Shown here one piece after another: positions 10,669 through 20,889 of a stretch of DNA of 21,917 nt. The stretch is from Ichthyophonus hoferi (lineage: Eukaryota; Opisthokonta; Ichthyosporea; Ichthyophonida; Ichthyophonidae): positions 39,493 to 61,409 of the forward strand of contig NAOQ01000427.1 of the NCBI GenBank assembly GCA_002751075.1. Reading direction: 5' to 3'. Every line of letters begins with the position of its first letter. The stretch's first letter is position 1. The notes beneath the pieces are model-generated. The model was not told the origin of the DNA and made no database searches. It was given only the letters and a program-made list of their open reading frames with translations. A program made the translations under genes and the position numbers.

Positions 10669-10684
10669 TAAAAAGGTTATCAAC

Positions 10685-13600
10685 ATGAGTATGGAGAAGA
10701 CAGCACCTCAAAATTTTGAGGTTGGAATCATCGGCCTGGGCGACATGGGCTGTCTCTACGCCAATTGCTTTGCCCAAGCTGGATTGAAGTAAGCGATTGG
10801 TATGAATATAATCCTTTTAAATGCGTGTACTAGATTATAGTTTGGCTTATTTTGATTTTTTACAACAGAGTTCGAGCTTGTGACAAGCCAGAGCTTTACA
10901 ACGCTATGAAGGAAAAACATGCAGGTATTAAATAGTTCCTTAACTATGGCCTGTGGATGGATTACAACGGTTGGTGGGGAACTTTAGAACATTTCAATAA
11001 TAGAAAGAGGAATAGAGAGATAGATTTCCAGGATGAAGAAGAAAGAGGGAGTGAGATGTGAGAGTAATAGTTAGAAAGGTCCGTTATCAACTCCTCCCTT
11101 CCCCCATACGTAACGTACACAGATGCCAAATTCGAGATTATGCGCGATGGGTATGCTGTGGTGCGACTGAGTAACTTGATTTTTTTTTCGGTCGAGGCAG
11201 AGAACATTGATGCTGTGGTGGGTCTATATGGTCCAGGTGAGTAACCCTATATGCTAAGCCCTGGCTACTAGGGGTGGGTCTCAGGTGCAATACTAACCAT
11301 GTTTGCTCGGGAGAATGTAGCGGTTCGTGTGGGGGCAGTGGTGGGGGCACAGACCTCGGTCAAGGGTCCTGAAATAAAGTCCTTTGAGAAACACCTTCCA
11401 GCCGACACTCACATTGTCACAGTTCATTCCCTACACGGCCCAGCCATTAGTCCCAAGGGCCAGATAATGGTAAGTGGGGGAGGGGGAGAAGGAGGGAAAA
11501 GGTGGTACTAAAGATTGTGGGCTATGTGTAGGTGGTAATTCGCCACCGCTGTACAGACGATGTCTACAGGCAAGTCCTGCAGACCATGGAGCTGTTGGAG
11601 TCTAGAATTGTAGAGATGAGCTGTGAAGACCATGACAAGGTCACGGCAGACACCCAGGTAGCCACCCATCTAGCGTAAGTGAGCATCCTCTGTGTGTGTG
11701 CTTGAGGCTTGGTGTGAGGGTGGGTGACTAAGGGGTGAAGGGGAGTATAGCTTTGAGGCCATGGGGACCGCATGGAAGAATGCAGGAAAGTATCCCTGGG
11801 AGGACCCCATGTATGTAGGAGGGATTGAGAACATTAAGGTACTCATGGCCCTGCGGATATACAGTATGAAATACCACGTCTATTCGGGTATGCCCTGTCA
11901 TTTCTCTCTCGCTTTCTTCTCTTTTTCTTGTCGTTACACTTTATGGTTAGGTCTGTGTATCTTGTTTTTTTCTTTCTCCTCTTATGCTATTTTTTTTTCA
12001 CTCTGCCTTTTCTCTACTTTCACTGGCTTTTGTTTTTTTTTAAAAAGTGTGGAAGGCCATAGGCCCTTTAATGCCGCCAACTCCTCATACCCCTCATAAT
12101 TTTATTGAATGTTTACCATGATAGCAGCCACAAGCAACCTGATTGGTGCATTCCCCCGCATAAAAAAGATAGCTAATAAGGGGTCTATGTTTAAAAGAAT
12201 GCTATTAAACAATGTCATTTTTAAAGGAAAGCTATTATTGGTAGTTAAAGCTATCTTGGTTAACGGATGGCTGGGATAGGGCTGGCCTTCCATAACGTGC
12301 ATGCCCAGAAACAAGTACATCAGTACGCCGCGTCAGTGCAGGCATTGTGGCGCATGATGATTCAGGAGGAGGAAGAGAAGTTCACCGCCCGTATACTCAC
12401 GGTAGGTAGTAGGCCTAGGCTATACAGTGGTGGGGATAGACATGGACAAACACAGTAAATAAATCAATGTCCATTTAAGTGTACTGTCATACATAGCTAT
12501 ATAGATATAGACATATAGTTATAGGTTACATAGGTAGGTGCACACAGCCCAAGGCTTTCAGGACAGTCTGGGGTTGGTTTCATATATTGTGTTGGACAGG
12601 CTTAGGAGGGATGGTAAAGAGGGAGTGAATGATAGTGGTCTTTGATCTACTATACTTCAATCTTGTGCACCCTCTTCCCCCTCCCTAAATAGAGGCTGTC
12701 CACCTATCACAGAAGATACCAAAGACTAAAATACAGTCAACTCACATATCACTACCAAGTATACACAAGTCTTAGTATGAAAGTAAACATTGGGGGCCTG
12801 CAGGCAGGGAGGCCAACACTAATACTAACATGTCTACAGGCAGGTCGCTTTGTGTTTGGGCATGAAGCCAATACCAGTACGCCCCTTCTTCTCCCTGACT
12901 CCCAGTTGGCTGAGTACAGCCTAGACGCCATCCCTCCCTCCCATCGTCGCCCTAACTCCCACCTGAGCCTACTAGCCATGGTAGACTGCTGGCACCAAGT
13001 ATGACATTGCTGTGATGTTGTAGAGGATGAGATGATGGGGGAGTTAGTACGTTAGCATGCATGCATTATATACCATGAATGATTCTGTTAGAACTGTGCA
13101 CCCCATGTCTTTACTATACTATGTTAGAACAAGATGTTGTGGCTTGTCCCGCCCTATTACTAACCATCTCTGACTGGAAAGGATGTAAGGGCTGGACTGA
13201 CATCTATCCTCTATATACAGATTGGCATCAACCCTTATGCCCACCTGATATGTCAAACACCAGTGTTCCGACTTCGCCTGGGTATTGCTGAATATATTTT
13301 TAAAGACCCAGTCCTATTGAATGAGACCATCCACACGGCCCTCTATAATAAGGTTATTCTCTTTAATACCCTGTCCTCATTGGTAGTACATAATTATAAC
13401 TATACACTCTTTCCCCTTTATACATAATCCAAATGCACATACGCTAACCCACATGTTTATTTGAAATAAACATATCCTGAATCTATACTAGCTGCCACGA
13501 TAATGAGAGACCTATCATTCTCCATATATATACCACTATACTGCATACACTAGTATAGCGTATGCGCCACCCACCTGACAGACACCGTCATAACACCGTC

Positions 13601-14788
13601 ATAGACCTTTACATTTATTTTCTGAACTTTCTCTCCATCTCTGACATACAGTTACTGTATAAAGACACCTCAATAATAAACCCACTCCCCCTCCCACCGC
13701 CAATTGCAGTGTTTAATTATCTATATGTACAATGAACCAACAAGTAAAATCTCATGAAGCAATACTAATATCACAATTAAAATAACCATTTGTTGTAAAT
13801 ACTGCCTGACCATTGGATATTCGAACTCTACATGTATTAACCAATCACCTAGTCTTATGAAGTTATTTCATGAACGATAATAATACAGCTGTAGAATAAC
13901 CAATCTAAATCTTGAATAATCAAAAGGTACCACAGATTAGATCATTTGATAGGTCAACTAATTTACATATTGTGGGAATGATTGGCAACTATCCAGCCCC
14001 ATGACCCCATTCAGACATAGCAAGATATACGATAGGCCTGATGGTGTAATCTAACCCTTTATGATGGCAGCACATTCGTGGAGATGACATGGAGTTCTAT
14101 GCGGCTGTACGAGAATGGGCCACTATCATCTACCACGGCGACACCTATGCCTACATGAAAAAGTTCAATGACACTCGACGGTATATATATATATATATAT
14201 CCCTTATTCTCTTCTATACGTGTATTTTTGTGGTTTAATGTCTTATTTTTTTCTATTTAAATGTCATAGACATCTTCACTCTGGTCTAGGCCTGACTGAG
14301 TTAGTGCTTCAAGTGAAAAGGAGAAATATAAAGGAAGACAGTGTGACGTGGTGGGGTAATACAATTTGGTGAGAATTACATTGAGGAGAGGCATGGGTAA
14401 TGCCTTTTGGGAAGAATGAGTGTCTAGGAACTGAACAGAAAAAAACATTAACATTCAATAGGATAGAGGACTGATTTGTGGTAGTGGCTGATTGTGGCCC
14501 AATGAATGAACTTATAACCTGATGAGGGACCTATTGATGTTTCTGTATGCGCGAATGATTTGTATTAGTAATATATTTATATAATCTAGGCATGGACAGG
14601 GTGGTGGTAGTGGGTAAATGATTGGATACTATTATTAAATCTAGAGGGGAAGATTTATCTTCCAAATATAGTCGAGGAATCCTGACCTTAGAATGGTCAT
14701 TGTAATATCTGGCAGGTTCTTTGAAGAGCGACTGGATGAGGCTCGTGCTCAGAGCTCTACGCTGATTAGCCGTTTGACTACGCTGTAG
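10685..14788 (+). CDS. TYR1: Prephenate dehydrogenase (NADP+), TYR1-type, complete, 432 aa in 11 exons
   Basis: It converts prephenate to 4-hydroxyphenylpyruvate by oxidative decarboxylation, the step before transamination to tyrosine; cytosolic in yeast. Exons: 10685-10788, 10869-10924, 11123-11236, 11321-11469, 11532-11674, 11751-11887, 12280-12401, 12840-12998, 13221-13352, 14071-14180, 14716-14788. All introns (62-718 nt) are GT-AG and all phases agree. The dinucleotide-binding loop GLGDMG lies at 17-22. VGAVVGAQTS (95-104) and HSLHGP (127-132) follow; the first His fits the catalytic His of the TyrA family. Then come DHDKVTADTQ and the helical dimerisation half, with YVGGIENIKV, PNSHLSLLAMVD and FRLRLGIAEY. 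It resembles yeast Tyr1 (452 aa) end to end, is single-domain, and is not fused to chorismate mutase. Exon 4 is started at 11321, not 11285, because TACTAAC lies at 11291-11297 and the shorter form matches the family. No broken residue is seen. Confidence 0.95.
14182..14200. repeat. (TA)9 microsatellite at the intron 10 donor of TYR1
   Basis: Exon 10 ends at 14180 and intron 10 starts GTATATATAT; the dinucleotide run begins with the T of the donor GT. The donor hexamer GTATAT is thus formed by the repeat itself. Length change by slippage would leave the donor intact. Confidence 0.9.
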
Positions 14789-14872
14789 ACGCTATCCTTT
14801 AATGTGCTCTTCTGATTGACCCTTTTTACTGTGATAGAAAGCTATTGTTTATATAAAATAGGAAATAGATGC

Positions 14873-14878
14873 AATAAA
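14873..14878 (+). terminator. Poly(A) signal of TYR1
   Basis: A canonical AATAAA lies 85 bases after the TYR1 stop codon, in a T/A-rich 3' flank (GCAATAAAGAAGG). It is the first good match after the stop and gives a 3' UTR of about 100 nt. Position and sequence fit the usual signal, but cleavage is not shown. Confidence 0.6.
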
Positions 14879-15367
14879 GAAGGAGGCTTCATAATCTTAA
14901 CATGGCATGTTGTATGTTGGACTAACCTCTAGGCTGTCACTGGTGAGGCCTCACCTCTGATTCATGTTACTATATCATATATGTCAGTCTACTCGTGAGT
15001 CATAGTTAATGGGTGCACTACCATTTGCTCAGATCACTGAATGGGTATATCATAACATATTACAATATTGTTATGGAAGATTGCATGGCTATTTCTGATG
15101 TAGATATGAGTCACTAAAGATTTGTGACGTCATACGCATACAATATAGTTTGTTGAAACTAATTGCCTTGTAGATTTTGATCGCATTCTATGCATATAAC
15201 TCTACAATTATAATTCCATATTAACAATTTGTCTTTGGTGGTCACACCTAGAAAGAACACAGAACTATTTATTATTAAATCTAAAGTCATATGCTGATCA
15301 CACTAAAGGGAATCTTCCTTGCTCTGCGGCTACATTAATAAATGTCAGGTCTTCATTAGAATTTAAT

Positions 15368-15508
15368 ATGGCTGAGGATAGTTCAATCAATGTCCAAGTT
15401 AATAAGAAGAGGTTTTATGAAATTAAAAAGAGAAAGAACTACACTGTGTTGAATGTGCAAAGAGGTGTAGGCCTTTTTCTTTATCTCCTAACGACACCAC
15501 CACATTAG
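15368..15508 (+). other. Possible small ORF, 46 codons, doubtful
   Basis: It starts MAEDSSINVQVNKKRFYEIK and is unusually hydrophilic and lysine-rich (KKRFYEIKKRKNY) for AT-rich noncoding DNA. After the first ~33 codons it becomes hydrophobic and ends. It might be a first exon, since AGAG|GTGTAG occurs at about 15465, but I find no clear partner exon downstream. There is no recognisable domain. Chance is the more likely explanation. Confidence 0.12.
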
Positions 15509-16647
15509 AGCAACTAATATATAACATGCCAAATGATTTAAAATGTTACACAATTCATGTATGTACATTCGACGTCTACACGAAGTATTTAAATATTTAA
15601 AAATAAAAGAGTACATAGATAAATAGATAAAACTTTAATTGGGTACATGTTCTGATATTTTTCGTTTGTACAATTATGCAAATATGTTGTCGCTTGAGCA
15701 TACATTGATAGAAAAGAAGAGTTTGACTCGAAACCTTAATTTGATGTTGTAGCGAATTCAATATACTTTATGTTGCTTTATAATAGTTATGTCAGCCAAA
15801 CAATGTAAGTGTGCTATATTATTCTTTATATCACAAGTAGTTTCATCTTTAATTTTTATAATAGGATAACACCATACCAATGATTTTACAATTGATTCAT
15901 ATCATGTATATTCTTTTGAGAAAAAATATAAAAAGTAATCATAATTCTCTGCTATTTTTAAGCAAAGCTCTTACTGTACCTACTAATATATTAATAGCGG
16001 TAGTCCTCGAGGTTCAAAGAATAGAGAATAATAATACAATCTTACTACATATGCCATCTAGTTTTTGGTATTTCATATATGCAATCCTATTTACCCAGCA
16101 GAAAAGGTTGGTTCCCTATACATGAGCTAATACCACGTATGTATATAAATTAATTAATGACTAACAAAACAAAATGTTTATGCAAATATATTAATTAATT
16201 TATGTTACCTTTGCTTGTCAAACCACTCTCCGGTCGACTAATTCTCAAAATCTAATGGTATAATTGTTAATCACATTGGAAAGGTTAATTCAAAGAATAA
16301 AAATGACAGAATTCCAGGGCGCAAGTTCGACAATTGCAACATGAAATTATGTAATGCATTGTAAATAACAAACTCTGCCTTATACACATCCAATAAGAAT
16401 AATATATTTGTGTATGTATATATGTAACATCGGAATCAAACCTTGAGCCAAATTCAATAGAAATAGGGTGAGAGTATAACTAATATTAACGTTCAGAGTT
16501 AAAGCAATTCATTCAATTTAATCGTAAAGACGATGTTTTAGACTAACGCCAACTGTCAATAGGTAAATATAATGATAGATGAAACGCATTTTGGAGATTG
16601 TCAGAGTATACTAGAGAGTCTTACGCCTTACACTGCTTATATTATTA

Positions 16648-16683
16648 TTTTCTTTTTCTTTTTTTTTTTCTTTTTTTTTTTCT
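16648..16683. repeat. Pyrimidine-only tract (T with scattered C)
   Basis: About 36 bases contain only T and C, mostly T runs of 5-12 broken by single C. Such tracts can exclude nucleosomes or adopt unusual structure. No gene lies within 1.8 kb, so no promoter or splice role is assigned. Confidence 0.8.
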
Positions 16684-17104
16684 GAAATTTAGTCCAAGTA
16701 CCTTGTAGTCACTTAAGATATTTAGCCAGAAACCCAACCCGAGTTCTGATATGCTTCTACCTTTTACCATTATTGGACGGAATCGGATATGTAACTATAT
16801 GTGCTGTGATACGTTTTCAAAGTAATTTTTTGGAACCAAAGCGTTCAATGTTTTTTATATATATTACATCTAATTTCTTTATGATACTGGACCTCGTCTG
16901 GGGAAACGTTTGCACAGCGCATCAATGAGCAGTCTTATTTTAGTTAATCGAATACCGTTCTATAATGAATAGATAGATTCTTATCAATACATTGTATGCG
17001 GTATATGAACACTTTTACACCAATGAGGAAATAAGTTAATTTGTCATCTAAATAGGGACACAATAGTATTAAATATTGCGGTAAAATCGGACAATTTTAG
17101 TGGG

Positions 17105-17275
17105 TCTTTATGTTGGATTGGCCAATAATAATATTTACAAACAGTTCCAGTTACAATAATGTATACAACTAACCAGGTGTTAACCGCAATTGACATACAC
17201 GATAAGGATCGGAAAATGTATAAAGAGAACAAAAACAACCAATAAAAACTATTGTTTTCAGTCGTCAAAATTGGC
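17105..17275 (+). repeat. Diverged dispersed repeat, copy A
   Basis: This segment aligns by eye with 19150-19320 in the same orientation. Shared blocks in order are TTGGCCA near the left end, TTTACAA, a block around GTTACAAT/GTTACGATTGACAT, ATTGACAT-C-CGATAA, then GGTCGGAAAATG versus GATCGGAAAATG, and AATAAA followed by a CAGTC block. Identity looks to be about 70-75 percent with small indels. No coding capacity is shared, and the family is not identified. It contains a 10-bp palindrome ATTGGCCAAT at 17117-17126. Confidence 0.55.
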
Positions 17276-19149
17276 TATTTAATTTATGTCTATAGTTGTC
17301 AAAGAGTTTGAAGTAGATAATAAATTTAGAGGCTTTACTGGAAGGCCTACTAGTTGAGTCTGACTTTTATTGTTCCTGCAATAATACTACCGTAACTATT
17401 TATACACAATCACATTTAGATCACAGTTGTTATATAGACAATAACTCGCTGAGTAAGAAGTTAAAAGCTTCGACATCCATTGAACATCAGAGAGAGATTC
17501 AAGAGTAGTTAACGAGAACTTTAGTTTGTCCTTTACCTGACGACGACTACCTGATAGAACTCAGTACAGCAGATACTAGTCTTATTTCCAATATAATTTA
17601 TTTCCATAATTGGTAAGACTACAAGGAGGGCATACGGTACACATGTTCCAGACCTTTTAGGGTACAAAGGAAAGATTGATGATCCATAGAAAGCCATGTT
17701 AACATGATTGGATTAAAAACCTTAATACTTCGCTAGTATTTGTAATAGTGGATCTCTATAAATGGTAAAGCGGGTAATTTCAGACCAGTTAAAATTATAG
17801 TTTTTTTATCTATACCCTATTGTTAAGTCACTGGTAGAACACATGGAATTACAGTTGAAGTAAGCTAAAGAGTAGGCTCGCATATAAGTCACAACAAAGG
17901 AAGATCTTTTCCTAGTTTATGAATTACCAAGGGTAAATACAGGTATACAAATAAGTGCAGCACAGTTCATGTGCACCAAATCAACTTAGCACGTAAAATT
18001 ATTGCCACTATTAAAGTTGACATTACAATCTACTTGAAACAACTAGTAAGCCTTCACAGCCAATGTAGTAAATAAATAAAGTTGCACTTTTCTTATGGTC
18101 AATTGTTCGAAAAGCTATATTACTCACAGCACTCATTTACTCTCATGCATAAAGCTGAATACACATACTAGCAGTCACTTGTCCATTAAAAGCATATGCC
18201 CCAGTGTGATAGAAGGACTTGGAAAGACCGAGTCAATTATTACTAGGGCGAGTTAAAGTTTGGATGTGAATATGAGGTCACATATCCGAGGGGATTTACA
18301 TCAATCTCTGCAGCATGTCAATCGGCCTGTCCATAATAATTAGAGGGTGGCTTCCTTGCACACGGGCTTCTTCCAAGAAAGCTGTTTTTCACTGTCGGCC
18401 AATTTAATCTCCAATTCGTTTTTCCACATTAAAAATAAACAAGTAAAATAAAATCGGATCCACGCTTATCTCTCTACTGTTTAAGCACTTTGTAAAATTA
18501 TATAATAAAGCAAGAACACTAATACTATATATGCGGTATGGGATGGCCAATTTTTTATTATCAATTATGGGTCCTTGAACACATGCCAAGTTAGCCTGAA
18601 GAAATCAAGGCAGTGTAGAGTGTAAATACCTACTCAGGGTCAATAGCAACCTCATGATGATTGTCGTAAGTGCATTATAGAATTATATTCTTCTCAAGTA
18701 CAATTAAAGTGCAGCATAGTAACGTCGCCGTTTTCGCTATCTAGAGAAATCACAGTTTGCTACTGAGTAACTACATGGATAGATGTGGTTTTTCGTCTAT
18801 GCAAGAAGGTATCTCACAAATGGCTGACTTATTAAACAATGCCACTAGAGTCCTCTCCCAATGAGAACTGGCTACACTAGGCCTAAGGCTCCGGTCTATC
18901 TTGATGCTGTAATTGACTTATGCTACTATTTATTAATATTAATGGTATGTCGATTAGTACTCTGGAATTGTTCGCATGGTTTGCATTGAGTAACTAGTCT
19001 CAGGTTATTTATAATAATTGGTATTTGCAATTATATAAGGTTGTAAGACCGTTAGCTCTGAATGAATACGTAGTTCGGCGGAAGTTCTGATTAGCAAGCG
19101 GATCATGACATGATTGGTTCAATATTAGTTGAATAATGTTATAATGTTC

Positions 19150-19320
19150 TTATACTTGGCCAGGTCAATTGATTTGTCAATAAGGATCTTTACAATCAAT
19201 TCCATTTACGTTGATGAACACAGTTACGATTGACATCCGCGATAAACCAAGGTCGGAAAATGATACAAAGAAAAGGAAACAATTAATAAACACCCGGTAC
19301 TACCAGTCATACGCGGCAAC
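19150..19320 (+). repeat. Diverged dispersed repeat, copy B
   Basis: This is the partner of 17105-17275, about 2.05 kb downstream in direct orientation. The best block runs from ATTGACATCCGCGATAA through GGTCGGAAAATG to the CAGTCATA region near 19305. Similarity fades outside roughly these limits on both sides, which argues for a discrete repeat unit, not a duplication of the whole 2 kb. No terminal inverted repeats or target-site duplications could be confirmed by eye. Confidence 0.55.
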
Positions 19321-20805
19321 ACCGCATGCCTGTATACGTGTACAATACCGATATGGGCAGATATAAATACGTCCACGACACCCAAAACTTTGCTTTCACT
19401 TATTATTTGTTAAACAATACATATAGTCCAATTTATACAACACCCAATTGGTGGCAACCCCGAAACCTGTGGAAAGTCACTAGAACTACCTCAGATAGCT
19501 ATATTTAACATACATAGGCAGTTAGTTTTAAAAGCAACAATACATCGATATAAATATAACAATAAGATTGTGGTGTTGATCGCTATTCTATCATTTCATA
19601 CAATACTTGGAGGTCAATTATCATATTCAACTTGTACGCGAGAGTACAACCTTACACTATAAGAATTTAATCATTTGCTAATCTATTATGACTACGATTT
19701 TATTTCTAACAAGCCAAATTGTTTAATTTTGGATTTTTTTTTTTTTTTGGAAGGAAGCCTTACCATTGAACGAATCAAAAATCTCTGCCCGGCACAGATA
19801 GCTCAATATCTTGTATTAAATCCGTTTTAAAAAATATTAAGCCGCCATTTTCAATTTTAAAAACCCTTATTTTATTTATCAAAAATTAAAGTCATAATAG
19901 TCAAGCATATATTTGACATAAGTTCCATATCAAGTAATTGGAGGGAAATTATGAATTTAAGTTTGCGTAGATAGTAATCAGAGCCATATACCTATAGATC
20001 CAGAGAAATGCATGCATTATCCTACCATTATTCCAGCTTACTGAGCCTGGACTTGCAGTTCAAGGGAGAAAAATAAGTTGGAGTTGTGATCAGTTATTAT
20101 ATTATTTTTTTATAAAATTATAGTATGTAGGAATTTTTTGTATTATTATATTTTATTTATCTTTCGTGAGGCTAACTTAGTATTAAACCATCTGATTATT
20201 GTTGTTTCTTTCAAACACTGTTTATGTTGTAAGCTAAACTATTTAACATAACGGTAGATAGGATCAGCGAGTACAATATTAAAAAGATAATTACAACATT
20301 ATTTCAATATAAATCATCCCTATATGAAACTGGTTGCGCATTTATTTTATTGCCAATTACTCTATTAGTGTTATAGAAATATTACTAGCAAGTATTTTGT
20401 ACAATAAAAATAGAAACAAATAATAAATGGTATAACGTCTAATTTTAAAGATCTACTGCCACGCTCTAAAACTTTGTCCCTAACTAACGAATAATAGAAG
20501 TTATTTCCAAAACAGGATTACAATTTAGCCAATCACATAAAACTAAGATTGCGAGAACACATGTTAAGGTTTCAAAACTACAACTCAGCCTACCTGGAAC
20601 TCTCTTTCGACCATCCATAGCCTTGTGTATGTTACATTTTGGTTGGCGAAAAGCACTATTATATTATATTATTATAATACTTTGCATGTTACATTGACTT
20701 TAAGTACCCATATACCGTTACAGTCCATGTTAACATAGCTTTCTTATTATCATGTTTGGCTAGTTATTTTTTTCCTGCTGTTGCAATCTTATTCTTCGGG
20801 ACCTT

Positions 20806-20850
20806 ATGGGGGTAAAGCTGCCTGCTGACTATGTATGTTCCTCTTTATAG
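20806..20850 (+). other. Possible upstream ORF or 5' UTR intron end before P0
   Basis: ATGGGGGTAAAG opens a 14-codon frame (MGVKLPADYVCSSL) ending at TAG 20848-20850, 39 bases before the P0 start codon. The same TAG also fits a splice acceptor: CTGAC at 20834-20838 is followed by a T-rich stretch and TTTATAG. A 5' UTR intron is therefore an equally good reading, and in that case the short frame would be removed. Ribosomal protein genes of fungi often carry introns near the start. Confidence 0.3.
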
Positions 20851-20889
20851 AGCCCTTAAACTCCACGGAGAAAGCCCTCGTTCACGAAG

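Larger units (their letters stand above)
8940..10684. other. Divergent intergenic region between the RCC1-like gene and TYR1
   Basis: This 1.7-kb space must contain both promoters, because the RCC1-like gene leaves to the left and TYR1 to the right. It is AT-rich and stops are dense. The only longer open frame, 9109-9351 (-), has no motif and no splice link to the RCC1-like gene. One TGACTCA, the Gcn4/AP-1 core, lies at 9344-9350. Gcn4 controls amino-acid genes in yeast, but at 1.3 kb from TYR1 a single 7-mer is weak evidence. No RNA gene is apparent. Confidence 0.5.
14879..20805. other. ~6 kb AT-rich DNA without a supported gene
   Basis: Stops are dense in all frames and no open frame above about 80 codons occurs. 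None of those present (15880-16125 +, 17044-17268 -, 18404-18589 -, 19326-19508 +) shows a family motif, splice context or codon bias. The stretch contains a full CRE palindrome TGACGTCA (15125-15132), a long pyrimidine tract near 16.65 kb, a poly-T run near 19.74 kb and a diverged repeat pair (17.1 and 19.2 kb). It contrasts with the compact, GC-richer gene islands on both sides. It may be decayed repeat DNA. Confidence 0.5.

Noticed and set aside
11899-12279. Extra coding exon inside TYR1 intron 6 (open frame from 11761 to 12099)
   Set aside because: The frame past 11887 is T-rich and has no homology to Tyr1; the spliced join 11887/12280 restores the family sequence YSGLAFHN exactly.
17044-17268. 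74-codon hydrophobic minus-strand frame
   Set aside because: Hydrophobicity is what T-rich noncoding DNA yields by chance; the segment coincides with repeat copy A, and copy B does not keep the frame.
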